A stretch of DNA of 64,000 bases from DATBHM01 sp963772375 (GTDB lineage: Bacteria > Actinomycetota > UBA4738 > JACQTL01), in NCBI GenBank assembly GCA_963772375.1, contig CAVYXG010000007.1, positions 62,001 through 126,000 on the forward strand, in the 5' to 3' direction. The notes beneath the pieces are model-generated. The model worked only from the letters and a program-made list of their open reading frames with translations. It did no database searches and was not told the origin of the DNA. Shown here in pieces: positions 8,587-16,216 of the stretch. Every line of letters begins with the position of its first letter. Position 1 is the first letter of the stretch. The position numbers were made by a program, and so were the translations under genes.

Positions 8587-9111
8587 TCAAGTCCCGGCCG
8601 TCACCTCGACCACCCGGTAGGACCAGTCGTACAGCACGATCGATCGGACCAGCAGGTCCTGCAGCGACGCGTTCCGCCGGCTGAACAGGATCCAGACCAG
8701 GCCGGCGGGGAACACGAGATACAGCAGCGCCCGGACGAACGCCGGCCCGGACCCCAGCCGGGCACCGTCTGCCCGCACCACGCGGACGCCCACCAGCTGC
8801 TTGCCGAGCGTCTTGCCGGTCGTCCCCCAGCCAGAGGTCAGGTAGATCAGCGCGATGACCCAGTAGGTCGCCAGGGTGACCCACGTGGGGGGGTTCGGGA
8901 GCCTGAAGTGCCGCGTGAACAGGTAGCGGATCGCAGCGAGCACCATGATCACGATGACGTGGATCGCCAGGACGACGACCGCGTCGATGGCGTCGGCCGA
9001 GAGGCGCGAGACGAACCCGGCCCGCTGGCCCTGTAGGGCGAGGGCGCGGGACCGCCGGGCGTGCGCCCGGCTCCTAGGCGGTGGGGACGGGGTCTGGGCC
9101 GGCGTCTGCAT
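8587..9111 (-). CDS. RDD family membrane protein
   Basis: The 174-residue protein contains the RDD signature: AGFVSRLSADAIDAVVV with the Arg and Asp pair at the first helix, three hydrophobic segments, and TTGKTLGKQLVGVRVV followed by RALLYLVFP. RDD proteins are membrane proteins linked in some bacteria to ion or compatible-solute stress; the function here is unknown. The first 38 bases overlap the end of the nonapeptide-repeat gene upstream, so they form one translational unit. Confidence 0.85.
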   Translation of the reverse strand: MQTPAQTPSPPPRSRAHARRSRALALQGQRAGFVSRLSADAIDAVVVLAIHVIVIMVLAAIRYLFTRHFRLPNPPTWVTLATYWVIALIYLTSGWGTTGKTLGKQLVGVRVVRADGARLGSGPAFVRALLYLVFPAGLVWILFSRRNASLQDLLVRSIVLYDWSYRVVEVTAGT

Positions 9112-10066
9112 CCATCGTCTCCGCGTCGTCCTCGGCGGCGCCCGGCTCGAGCGGCGTGGTCGGCTCCTCGACGGGAACCGACGGCGCGCGTGGGGCCTCC
9201 GGGGCAGGCGGGACCCCCGGGGTTGGACCGGCGAGGTCGCGCCCGGCCCTGCGGAACATCACCTTGTCCATCAACTTGCTGACGAACCGGTCGGCGTGCA
9301 TCCCCTGGACCCGGACGGCGTCGACCGCCTCCCCGGTGATCGACGACGACGACTCGCGAACGAGCTCCCGCAGGTCCACCTCGGTGATGACCTCGTCGGT
9401 GAGTGAGGCCAGGTCGAGTCGCTTGACGATGGCGTCGATGTCCACCCGCTGGACCACGCCGTCGATGTCGACCTTCGCGATGATCTCCTCGATGTCCACA
9501 CGGGAGACCGCCCGGTTCAGGTCCACGCGCTCCACCACGCCGTCGATGTCGACCCGGGCGATGATCTCGTCGACGTCGATCAGGTCGAGCACCGCGCGGA
9601 CCACCTCGGGGACGGCACGTTCGACCAGCGACCGGGCCGAGGCGACGGCGTGCTCCTGCTCCTTGAGGCCGCGCGTCGAGAGGTTCTCGAGCGTCCGCCT
9701 GGCGGCTTCGGCCGGCGCCTGGACCAACCGGAACCGCATGACCCGCCGGGCCACCGGACCGACCTGTTCGTCCACCAACGCGGCGGCCTGCAGCGCCCGG
9801 CGTTCCGCCTCGACCAGCAGGGCCACGGCCGCGCCGGGAACGAGCGACAGGATCCCCGGCTGGGGCGCGCCGACGTCCGCGTCGTCGGGGACGTCGGCGG
9901 GGTCGGGAGAGATCGCGCTCCAGATCGCGCGCGCGGCGATCGTCACCAGGCCACGGACGAGCTCGGTGAGGTCGATGAGGAACTCGGTCGCGCTCACGAC
10001 CCCCGCCGGCCGGTTCGCGCCGCCGTCGCCGGCCCTGTCGTCCGGCTCCGGGTCCATCCGGTCCAT
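9074..10066 (-). CDS. Nonapeptide (VDIDxVVxR) repeat protein, partner of RDD
   Basis: The 330-residue product has an acidic start, a predicted helical region about 60-150, and then at roughly residues 164-234 a run of nine-residue repeats: DVDEIIARV, DIDGVVERV, DLNRAVSRV, DIEEIIAKV, DIDGVVQRV, DIDAIVKRL. A conserved closing segment DLRELVRESS and ADRFVSKLMDKVMFRR follows. From memory, actinobacterial RDD proteins often carry this repeat and closing segment in one chain; here the two are separate genes overlapping by 38 bases. Start chosen at ATG 10066 after GGGGAGG; an ATG at 10138 with a -10-like TATCGT upstream is the alternative. The last ~60 residues are Pro/Glu-rich. Confidence 0.7.
   Translation of the reverse strand: MDRMDPEPDDRAGDGGANRPAGVVSATEFLIDLTELVRGLVTIAARAIWSAISPDPADVPDDADVGAPQPGILSLVPGAAVALLVEAERRALQAAALVDEQVGPVARRVMRFRLVQAPAEAARRTLENLSTRGLKEQEHAVASARSLVERAVPEVVRAVLDLIDVDEIIARVDIDGVVERVDLNRAVSRVDIEEIIAKVDIDGVVQRVDIDAIVKRLDLASLTDEVITEVDLRELVRESSSSITGEAVDAVRVQGMHADRFVSKLMDKVMFRRAGRDLAGPTPGVPPAPEAPRAPSVPVEEPTTPLEPGAAEDDAETMDADAGPDPVPTA
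9365..9577 (-). repeat. 27-bp coding repeats (nine-residue period)
   Basis: Degenerate tandem repeats in the coding strand encode the D-[VIL]-x-x-[IV]-[VI]-x-[RK]-[VL] nonapeptide six to eight times. The DNA repeats are similar enough (GTCGACATCGACGGC-type phrases occur at 9445-9470 and 9540-9560) that recombination between them could change copy number. Confidence 0.7.
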
Positions 10067-10204
10067 CTCGGCCTCCCCGTCCTCGTGCCGTGTGTCGCGG
10101 CGACGCTGCCACGGCAGGGCGGCCGCGCCATCCCCCACAGGGAACGATACGCTGGGAACCGCCCCGCGGCTACAGTTCCTTCGTCAGTGCCGTCGCTCGA
10201 GTCG

Positions 10205-11596
10205 TCAGTGCCGGAACGCCTCGTGGCGGCGCTTCGGGTGCCCGCCATGGGTCTCGAGCTCGTGCACGGCGCGCTCGAGGTCGGCCATGAGGATGTCGCC
10301 GAGGTCGGCGCTGAACCCGTTCCGTACCACGATCCGGAGCACAGCCTCGTCCCCGATGTTCGCCGGCATGGTGTACGCGGGGACCTGCCAGCCGCGCGCC
10401 CGCAGCTCCCGCGACACGTCGAACACGGTGAACCGGTCGATGCCGTCTTCGAGCGCGAACGCGAACACGGGCATGTCGAGCTCGCCGGTCACGTTCCGGA
10501 ACTGCGGCATCGCCCCGATCCGGTCGGCCAGCTCCCGCGCGGTGTCCAACGAGCGTTGCTGCACCCGCGTGTAGCCCTCCCGCCCCAGCCGGATGAAGTT
10601 GTAGTACTGCGCGCACACCTGCGCGCCCGGGCGGGAGAAGTTCAGTGCGAACGTCGGCATCTCGCCGCCCAGATAGTTCACGTTGAACACCAGGTCGTCG
10701 GGCAGCGCCTCCGGGTCGCGCCACAGGATCCACCCCACCCCGGGGAACACCAGCCCGTACTTGTGGCCAGACGCGTTGATCGACTGCACGCGGGGCAGAC
10801 GAAAGTCCCACTCCAGGCCGGGCTGCAGGAACGGCGCGACGAATCCACCGGACGCGCCGTCCACATGCAGCGGGACGTCGAGCCCGGTTTCGGCCTGGAG
10901 TCGATCGAGGGCGGCGGCGATGTCGGCGACCGGCTCGTACGCCCCGTCGTAGGTCACGCCGAGGATCGCCACGACGCCGATGGTGTTCTCGTCGCACAGC
11001 TTCACGGCCTCCTCGCCGGTCAGCTGGCGGCGGTGCGCCTCCATCGGGACGTACCGGGGCTCGACGTCCCAATAGCGGCAGAACTTCTCCCAGCACACCT
11101 GAACGCCGATCGACATCACCATGTTCGGCCGGTCGGTGGGCTTGCCGGCCGCGCGCATGCGCTCGCGCCACCGCCACTTCAGCGCCATGCCACCGAGCAT
11201 CGCGGCCTCGCTGGATCCCGTGGTCGAGCAACCCGTGGCCTCCTCGTGGTCGGGAGAGCTCCACAGATCGGACAGGATGTTCACGCACCGCATCTCGAGC
11301 TCGGCGGTCTGCGGATACTCGTCCTTGTCGATCATGTTCTTGTCGAACGTCTCGGCCATGAGGCGCTCGGCCTGCGGCTCCATCCACGTCCCCACGAACG
11401 TCGCGAGGTTGAGGCGCGCGTTGCCGTCGACCATGAGCTCGTCGTGGACGATCTGGTACGCGGCGTCCGCGGGCATCTGGCGCTCCGGCAACCGGAACCG
11501 TGGCACGTCCTGATCCCCCACCACGTGCTGGACGAGTGGTGAGACGCCGACCGTGTCCCCTCGGCGGTCATGATGAACCTTGCGCGCAACGGCCAC
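10205..11596 (-). CDS. gadB: Glutamate decarboxylase
   Basis: The 463-residue protein (E. coli GadB has 466) shows the pyridoxal-phosphate decarboxylase fold with the motif NASGHKYG, whose lysine near residue 279 should hold the cofactor, and CSTTGSSEAAML and HVDGASGGFVAPFL in the expected places. It converts L-glutamate to GABA and CO2, consuming a proton. The start was set at GTG 11596 because AAGGAGG precedes it; the open frame extends further upstream without support. No glutamate/GABA antiporter gene is next to it, so a role in acid resistance cannot be argued from context. It is divergent from ogt. Confidence 0.93.
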   Translation of the reverse strand: MAVARKVHHDRRGDTVGVSPLVQHVVGDQDVPRFRLPERQMPADAAYQIVHDELMVDGNARLNLATFVGTWMEPQAERLMAETFDKNMIDKDEYPQTAELEMRCVNILSDLWSSPDHEEATGCSTTGSSEAAMLGGMALKWRWRERMRAAGKPTDRPNMVMSIGVQVCWEKFCRYWDVEPRYVPMEAHRRQLTGEEAVKLCDENTIGVVAILGVTYDGAYEPVADIAAALDRLQAETGLDVPLHVDGASGGFVAPFLQPGLEWDFRLPRVQSINASGHKYGLVFPGVGWILWRDPEALPDDLVFNVNYLGGEMPTFALNFSRPGAQVCAQYYNFIRLGREGYTRVQQRSLDTARELADRIGAMPQFRNVTGELDMPVFAFALEDGIDRFTVFDVSRELRARGWQVPAYTMPANIGDEAVLRIVVRNGFSADLGDILMADLERAVHELETHGGHPKRRHEAFRH

Positions 11597-11730
11597 GGGT
11601 GCCTCCTTCGAGCTCGAGTCCCGCACAGGGTGCCATGCGGGACGGGATCTCGGTGCCGATCTCACGAACTCGGGATTCTCTGTCGTTGTGAAGGTACGAA
11701 GTCGACGACCGAGGACAGGCAGGACCATTG

Positions 11731-12210
11731 ATGCAGACGAGGACCACGATGCGATCCCCGATCGGCGAGCTCGTGCTTGCGAACACCGACGGCGTCCTCA
11801 GCCGGCTGCGGATGGTCGAACCCGGACACTCGGCCCCGCCGGGGGCCACGACGCGGGGGTTCGAACGGGTGATCGAGCAGCTCACCGAGTACTTCCACGC
11901 GGAACGGACGGAGTTCACGGTCGCCCTCGCACCGGGCGGCACCGAGTTCCAGAACCGGGTGTGGCAGGAGCTCCTGCACATCCCTTACGGCGAGACGCGC
12001 TCGTACGGCGAGGTGGCCCGGACGCTGGGCGACCCGGGTCGCGCCCGGGAGGTCGGCTGGGCGAACGCCCGGAACCCGATCGCGATCATCGTCCCGTGCC
12101 ACCGGGTGATCGGCGCCGACGGGTCGCTGACCGGATACGCCGGCGGGCTCGATCGCAAGCGCCGCCTGCTGGACCTCGAAGCCGGCCGCCGAACACTGTT
12201 CGTCACCTGA
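11731..12210 (+). CDS. ogt: Methylated-DNA--protein-cysteine methyltransferase
   Basis: The 159-residue protein has the active-site motif IVPCHRVIG near residue 120-128, the helix-turn-helix phrase GETRSYGEVARTLGDPGRAREVGWANARNP and the closing GYAGGLDRKRRLL typical of Ogt/MGMT. It transfers alkyl groups from O6-alkylguanine to its own cysteine in an irreversible repair step. ATG 11731 was used (a TTG immediately precedes it). The N-terminal domain is short, as in Ogt. There is no Ada-type activator domain. Confidence 0.93.
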   Translation: MQTRTTMRSPIGELVLANTDGVLSRLRMVEPGHSAPPGATTRGFERVIEQLTEYFHAERTEFTVALAPGGTEFQNRVWQELLHIPYGETRSYGEVARTLGDPGRAREVGWANARNPIAIIVPCHRVIGADGSLTGYAGGLDRKRRLLDLEAGRRTLFVT

Positions 12211-12265
12211 TCGCCGGGGACGGCGGAGCCGGGCGCGCGATGGAGGGAGCCGCCGCGATCGAGGC

Positions 12266-12544
12266 TCAGTTGCCGCTGTGGTTCTGGCAGTGGTGCCCGG
12301 CCGACGAGCCTCGGCCCGACGATCCGTTGCCCGCCCCCTCGCCATGCGGCGACGGGGTCGTCCGTACGACGGCGAACGAGGCGGGCGCGTGATTCGCCCT
12401 CGCCACGGAATGCGAGGCCGGCCCGGCACTGCCCGTGCGCGGCTGCGCGGTCGCGAGCGCGTGCCCGATCCCGATGCCGCCACCGACGAGTGCCCCTGCC
12501 GACAGCACCGAAGCCACCACCATGCGCCGTGTTCGCGGTCCCAA
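12266..12544 (-). CDS. Small predicted exported protein
   Basis: A TTG start at 12544 lies nine bases after AGGGAGG and gives 92 residues. It has a basic N-terminus (GPRTRR) and a hydrophobic segment VVASVLSAGALVGGGIGIGHALA that looks like a signal peptide. The rest is a low-complexity Ser/Gly/His-rich chain ending in GHHCQNHSGN. No family is recognised. The length and composition leave some doubt that it is expressed. Confidence 0.45.
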   Translation of the reverse strand: MGPRTRRMVVASVLSAGALVGGGIGIGHALATAQPRTGSAGPASHSVARANHAPASFAVVRTTPSPHGEGAGNGSSGRGSSAGHHCQNHSGN

Positions 12545-12908
12545 CGTTCGTGACCTCCCTTCCTCGAGTCCGGCCACGTTCTCGGCCAACCCTCAGAGGA
12601 ACCTGTGAGGCGCTTCCCAGTTGCCTTGGAGAGCCGTCCCACCCATGAGCGAACGCTCCACCGCACGGTCTTCGCCGACAGCCGGTGCACTCGCTCATCG
12701 AGCATGGCTGGTGAGGCCGGTCTCAGGGGGACGCCTGGAACCCCTATCGAACCAAGTTCAGCCTGCGTGCTTCGGCTTCTCGTTGGTTTCGGTGGCCCGA
12801 GAGCCGCTACGCAGCGGTGGATCTCGACCGTATGGATTCGGTTTGTCGCCCCCTCGGCCCCCCAACCCGGTCGTAGCATCGTGAAGCCGCGTCGCCGGAG
12901 GTCACCCA
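12545..12908. other. Divergent intergenic region
   Basis: No convincing gene is seen in this 364-base gap; open frames here have poor composition. A -10-like TAGCAT at 12874-12879 probably belongs to the DUF2231 gene, whose Shine-Dalgarno (GGAGG, 12897-12901) and TTG start follow. The Shine-Dalgarno of the minus-strand small gene lies at about 12554-12560. Confidence 0.4.
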
Positions 12909-13475
12909 TTGCCCCAGAACCTGTTCGGTTTACCCCTGCACATCCTGGTGGTTCATGCGGTGGTGGTCCTGCTGCCGCTCGCGGTGGTGGCGGCGGTCGC
13001 GGTGGCGGGGTGGCGGCGCGTCCGCGAGCGATTCGGACCGGCGGTCGTGGGGGTGACCTTCGTGGCGACCGGACTCGTGCCCATCGCGACCCAGAGTGGC
13101 GAGAGTCTGCAGGCCCGACTGCCCTCGTCGCCGCTGATCCGGAGTCACGCCGCGTTGGGAAAGGCGCTCATCCCGTTCGCGGCCATCTTCGGGATCCTCC
13201 TGTTCGCGGTCGTGGCGCTCGACATCCACGCGCGTGGGACTGCCAATCCGCGGGATCTGCGCGGCGTGGCCGCGCGGCTGTGGTCGAAGCTCCCAGTCCG
13301 GTGGCGGGCGGAGAGGGAACGGCCCTGGCTGGTCCCGAGCCAGATCGCGGGCTCCGTTCTCACCGTGATCTTCGCGGTGGCCGTCGGCTACCTGATCGTG
13401 CGGGCGGGCCACACCGGGGCGAAGGCCGTGTGGGACCACTCCGTGCACCTCCGCCCGAGCGCATCGTCACCGTGA
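12909..13475 (+). CDS. DUF2231 family membrane protein
   Basis: The 188-residue protein begins FGLPLHILVVHAVVVLLPLAVV, the family's signature first helix with paired histidines, and has four hydrophobic segments at about 12-34, 42-60, 83-102 and 146-166. DUF2231 proteins are membrane proteins of unknown role; the histidines suggest metal or heme binding, which is inference. TTG 12909 is supported by GGAGG seven bases upstream. Confidence 0.8.
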   Translation: MPQNLFGLPLHILVVHAVVVLLPLAVVAAVAVAGWRRVRERFGPAVVGVTFVATGLVPIATQSGESLQARLPSSPLIRSHAALGKALIPFAAIFGILLFAVVALDIHARGTANPRDLRGVAARLWSKLPVRWRAERERPWLVPSQIAGSVLTVIFAVAVGYLIVRAGHTGAKAVWDHSVHLRPSASSP

Positions 13476-13525
13476 GGGCACGCGCATGGCGCCATGCGCA
13501 CCAACTCATCTAGGATTGGGCCCCG

Positions 13526-13541
13526 TTGGAATCGTTACCAA
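13526..13541. promoter_or_regulatory. LacI-type operator-like dyad, copy 1
   Basis: TTGGAATCGTTACCAA is an imperfect dyad matching two other sites near the acyl-CoA genes (14759-14772 and 16160-16173). This copy lies beyond the 3' end of the acyl-CoA dehydrogenase gene, between two converging genes. It has a -10-like TAGGAT at 13511-13516 but no gene to drive, so it may be an auxiliary looping site or a relic. Confidence 0.45.
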
Positions 13542-13575
13542 CCCGACGGCTCGAGCTGCGCTCCCATCCGGCGAC

Positions 13576-14736
13576 TCAATACGACCGGGGCATGCCGAGG
13601 ACTCGCTGTCCAAGGAAGGCGAGGACGAGATTGTTGCTCACGGGAGCGATCTCCAGCAGTTTGGTCTCGCGGAACTTGCGCTCGATACCGAACTCACGAG
13701 CGAACGCATTGCCCCCGAACGCGGTGAACGCGGCGTTTCCCGCCTGCCAGGAAGCCTCGGAAGCGAGGAGCTTGGCCATGTTCGCCTCCGCGCCGCAGTC
13801 CTTGCCCGCGTCGAACAGGCTCGCCGCCTTGTACCGAACCAAGCTGGCCGCCTCCACCGCCGCATGTGCGTGCGCGATGGGGAACTGGACGCCCTGGTTG
13901 GCTCCCACCGGTCGTCCGAAGACCTCCCGCTCCGTTGCGTATGCGGACGCCCGATCGACGAAGTAGCGCCCGTCGCCGACGGCCTCGGATGCGAGCAGGA
14001 TCCGCTCCGCGTTCATCCCGCTGATCACGTGGGAGAACCCCTTCCCCTCGTCGCCGACGAGGTTCTCAACCGGCACCTCGAGGTCGGAGATGAACATCTG
14101 GTAGGTGTGGTGGTTGAACATCAACGGGATGCGGTGCGTCTCGATCGATGCGCCCGCCTCCCGAAGATCGACGAGCAATACCGACAGACCGTCGGTCTTC
14201 TTCATGACCTGGTCGGGTGGCTCGGTGCGAACGAGCAGCAACAGGAGGTCCGTGAACTCCACCCGTGAGATGTATGTCTTCTGGCCATTGACCACATAGC
14301 GATCCCCCCTGCGCTCCGCTCGGGTCGTGATCTTCGTCGTATCGGACCCTGCGGTCGGTTCGGTGATCCCGAACCCCTGGAGTCGCAGAACGCCGCTCGA
14401 CAGTTCAGGCAGCCAGCGTCGTTTGAGCTCCTCGCTCCCGTGCCGGAGCAGCGTGCCCATGATGTACATCTGGGCGTGGCACGCATTGGCGTTGGCCCCC
14501 GCTCGATGAATCTCCTCGAGGATGATCGCAGCCTCGATGATCCCGAGCCCGCCGCCACCGAATTCCTCAGGGATGAGCACGGAGAGCCATCCCTGCTCGG
14601 TGAGTCGCTGGACGAACTCCCGGGGGTACTCCTCGGCGTCGTCGAGGCGCTGCCAGTACTCCTCAGGAAAGTCCTTGCACAGCTCCTGTATGGCTGCGCG
14701 GATGAGCTGCTGACTCTCGTTGAGCTCGAAGTCCAT
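13576..14736 (-). CDS. Acyl-CoA dehydrogenase family protein
   Basis: The 386-residue flavoprotein has the usual three-part fold. The N-terminal helical part is MDFELNESQQLIRAAIQELC. The middle beta domain has GFGITEPTAGSDTTKITTRAERRGDRYVVNGQKTYIS, where the Thr/Ser residues contact FAD. The C-terminal helices contain FGRPVGANQGVQFPIAHAHA and a terminal GMPRSY. It should oxidise an acyl-CoA to the enoyl-CoA; chain or branch preference is not readable. A promoter-like TTGACC-18-TAGCAT and a LacI-type dyad lie in its leader, so repression by the adjacent LacI protein is likely. Confidence 0.9.
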   Translation of the reverse strand: MDFELNESQQLIRAAIQELCKDFPEEYWQRLDDAEEYPREFVQRLTEQGWLSVLIPEEFGGGGLGIIEAAIILEEIHRAGANANACHAQMYIMGTLLRHGSEELKRRWLPELSSGVLRLQGFGITEPTAGSDTTKITTRAERRGDRYVVNGQKTYISRVEFTDLLLLLVRTEPPDQVMKKTDGLSVLLVDLREAGASIETHRIPLMFNHHTYQMFISDLEVPVENLVGDEGKGFSHVISGMNAERILLASEAVGDGRYFVDRASAYATEREVFGRPVGANQGVQFPIAHAHAAVEAASLVRYKAASLFDAGKDCGAEANMAKLLASEASWQAGNAAFTAFGGNAFAREFGIERKFRETKLLEIAPVSNNLVLAFLGQRVLGMPRSY

Positions 14737-14758
14737 GGCGCGGTCTCTCCACGGCGAC

Positions 14759-14772
14759 CGGAATCGGTTCCA
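14759..14772 (-). promoter_or_regulatory. LacI-type operator-like dyad, copy 2
   Basis: CGGAATCGGTTCCA lies just downstream of the -10 element of the acyl-CoA dehydrogenase promoter, about at the transcription start. It matches copies 1 and 3 in the frame [TC]GGAATCG-N-T-[AT]-CCA. Binding there would block initiation. The site sits 23 bases before the ATG at 14736. Confidence 0.55.
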
Positions 14773-14773
14773 G

Positions 14774-14803
14774 ATGCTATTCGGGGAACCGCCTCTTGGT
14801 CAA
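14774..14803 (-). promoter_or_regulatory. Promoter of the acyl-CoA dehydrogenase gene
   Basis: On the minus strand the -35 TTGACC (14803-14798) and -10 TAGCAT (14779-14774) are 18 bases apart. The layout matches the promoter before the CoA-transferase gene (TTGACA-18-TAGCGT). Confidence 0.5.
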
Positions 14804-14826
14804 GGGCGACCTCCGAACAGCCCTGC

Positions 14827-15858
14827 TCAGCGCTTGGGAGGGGGCATCGTGGAAGCTCGGGGGACGTATTCGGTGGGGACGAGGACGGAACGGGGCTGCG
14901 CCTCGCCCTCCAGCTGCTCGAGGAGCAGTTCGGCGGCGAGCTTCCCCATGGTCTGGGGATGCCGCAGGATCACGCTGATGCCGGGATCGAGGTAGGACAT
15001 CAGCTCGGCTTCATCGCACCCCACGATGGAGACGTCGTTGCCGACGCGAACCGATGCCTGACGGCAGGCCGCGAGCGTTCCGACCAGGAGCCTGATCCCT
15101 CCGGCGATGATGGCCGTCGGCGGGTTCTCCCCGGTGAGCAGATCCAAGGACTGCTCGTACCCCCACGGTTCATCGTACGAGCGGAGCCGCAGCAGGCTCG
15201 GATCCTCCAACTGGCCATTCGCCTCGTGCGCTGCACGGTACCCGCGAAGTCGCTCCCGGGTGGTCAAGATGTCCTCGGAGCCGGAGACGAAGGCGATGCG
15301 GCGGTGCCCCAGGCTGATCAGATGCTGGACCGCCCGCTGCATACCTGTGAAGTTGTCCACGACGACACTGGATGCGGCAACACCCTGAAGCTCCCGGTCG
15401 ACGAGGACGATGGGGAAGTCCAGGCTTGCGACGAGCTCGGTGAGGCCGGGCTGCGATTCCGACTGCAGGGACAGGATCAGACCATCGACCCTCCGTTGTC
15501 GGAACAGCTTGATGTGCCCCACATCCTGCTCCGGATCCTGGTCCGAGTTCATCAGCAGCAGCGAATAGCCTGCTGCGGTCAGCTCGTTGCCCGCCCCGAC
15601 CACCAGGTCAGCGAACAGGGGGTTCGAGATGTCACGCAGGACGAACCCGACCGTCTTGGTCTCCCCTCGGCGCAGGCTCTGGGCGAGGTAATCGGGCTCG
15701 TAGCCGAGCTCCTCGGTGGCCCGACGGACCCGCCCCTTCATCTCCTCGCTGACGTCGGGATGATCGTTCAGCGCGCGAGACACCGACGACTGCGCCACGC
15801 CGAGGTGATCCGCCACCTGCTTGATCGTGATCGGCAACGCCGACCGTCTTCGAGCCAC
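14827..15858 (-). CDS. LacI family transcriptional repressor
   Basis: The 343-residue protein has the LacI DNA-binding head ITIKQVADHLGVAQSSVSRALNDHPDVSEEMKGRV (residues 10-45) with hinge helix region YLAQSLRRGETKTVGFVLRD, then a periplasmic-binding-protein-like sensor domain (residues 65-335). A GTG start at 15858 follows GGAGGGCGG. It is flanked by an acyl-CoA dehydrogenase and, across a decayed lipoyl gene, a CoA transferase. Three dyads of the same sequence in this island are probably its operators. The inducer is unknown, perhaps an acyl-CoA precursor or a sugar as is common in the family. Confidence 0.92.
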   Translation of the reverse strand: MARRRSALPITIKQVADHLGVAQSSVSRALNDHPDVSEEMKGRVRRATEELGYEPDYLAQSLRRGETKTVGFVLRDISNPLFADLVVGAGNELTAAGYSLLLMNSDQDPEQDVGHIKLFRQRRVDGLILSLQSESQPGLTELVASLDFPIVLVDRELQGVAASSVVVDNFTGMQRAVQHLISLGHRRIAFVSGSEDILTTRERLRGYRAAHEANGQLEDPSLLRLRSYDEPWGYEQSLDLLTGENPPTAIIAGGIRLLVGTLAACRQASVRVGNDVSIVGCDEAELMSYLDPGISVILRHPQTMGKLAAELLLEQLEGEAQPRSVLVPTEYVPRASTMPPPKR

Positions 15859-15876
15859 CCGCCCTCCGTCGCCTTC

Positions 15877-16112
15877 TCAGAACTCCATCATCAGCGACAG
15901 GGTCGCCGACCGCGACCTCGTCATCCGGTCCGACGAGATGTTGCAGGGGTCCCGGCCAACGGGGACGGTACATCAACGTCGACCTTGTCCGTCTGTACGG
16001 TCAGCAGCGGATCTCCCTCGGCCACCGTCCCGCCGGGCTCCATCAGCCACGAGATCACGACGACCTCGTTCGCCGTATCGCCCAGCTTGGGCAGCTTCAC
16101 TTCCGCCCGCAT
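15877..16112 (-). pseudogene. Lipoyl-domain carrier protein, broken by two +1 frameshifts
   Basis: Frame 1 from ATG 16112 reads a lipoyl domain: KLPKLGDTANEVVVISWLMEPG, then DPLLTVQTDKVDVDVPSPLAGT with the modified lysine in QTDKVDV. It then runs off domain at a run of C bases. In the next frame the expected continuation appears (LQHLVGPDDEVAVGD), and after a second C-run a third frame gives LSLMMEF and a stop at 15877-15879. Removing one C at each of two places restores a single ~80-residue lipoyl domain. It is either a recent pseudogene or carries two homopolymer sequencing errors. A lipoyl carrier would fit a 2-oxoacid dehydrogenase or glycine-cleavage-type system, but no partner enzymes are here. 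Confidence 0.65.
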
Positions 16113-16159
16113 TCAGCTGCCCGCCCGCGCACTGCGGCGGGCTGAGTCGACTACCTCGG

Positions 16160-16173
16160 TGGAATCGATACCA
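16160..16173 (+). promoter_or_regulatory. LacI-type operator-like dyad, copy 3
   Basis: TGGAATCGATACCA is a near-perfect dyad centred on CG (12 of 14 positions symmetric), immediately upstream of the -35 of the CoA-transferase promoter and between it and the divergent lipoyl gene. It could control both directions. Confidence 0.6.
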
Positions 16174-16179
16174 GAATCG

Positions 16180-16209
16180 TTGACACCGGCCGGGCCTCGC
16201 GTCTAGCGT
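16180..16209 (+). promoter_or_regulatory. Promoter of the CoA-transferase gene
   Basis: TTGACA (16180-16185), an 18-base spacer and TAGCGT (16204-16209) form a good sigma-70-type promoter. The expected start of transcription falls at or next to the GTG at 16217, suggesting a leaderless message. Confidence 0.55.
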
Positions 16210-16216
16210 CCCTCGC

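Noticed and set aside
13486..14268. Plus-strand frame opposite the acyl-CoA dehydrogenase
   Set aside because: The minus-strand dehydrogenase has clear motifs through this span; the plus frame has none.
14440..16206. 588-codon plus-strand frame opposite the LacI gene and lipoyl relic
   Set aside because: Shadow of the LacI repressor and dehydrogenase; composition inconsistent with a folded protein.
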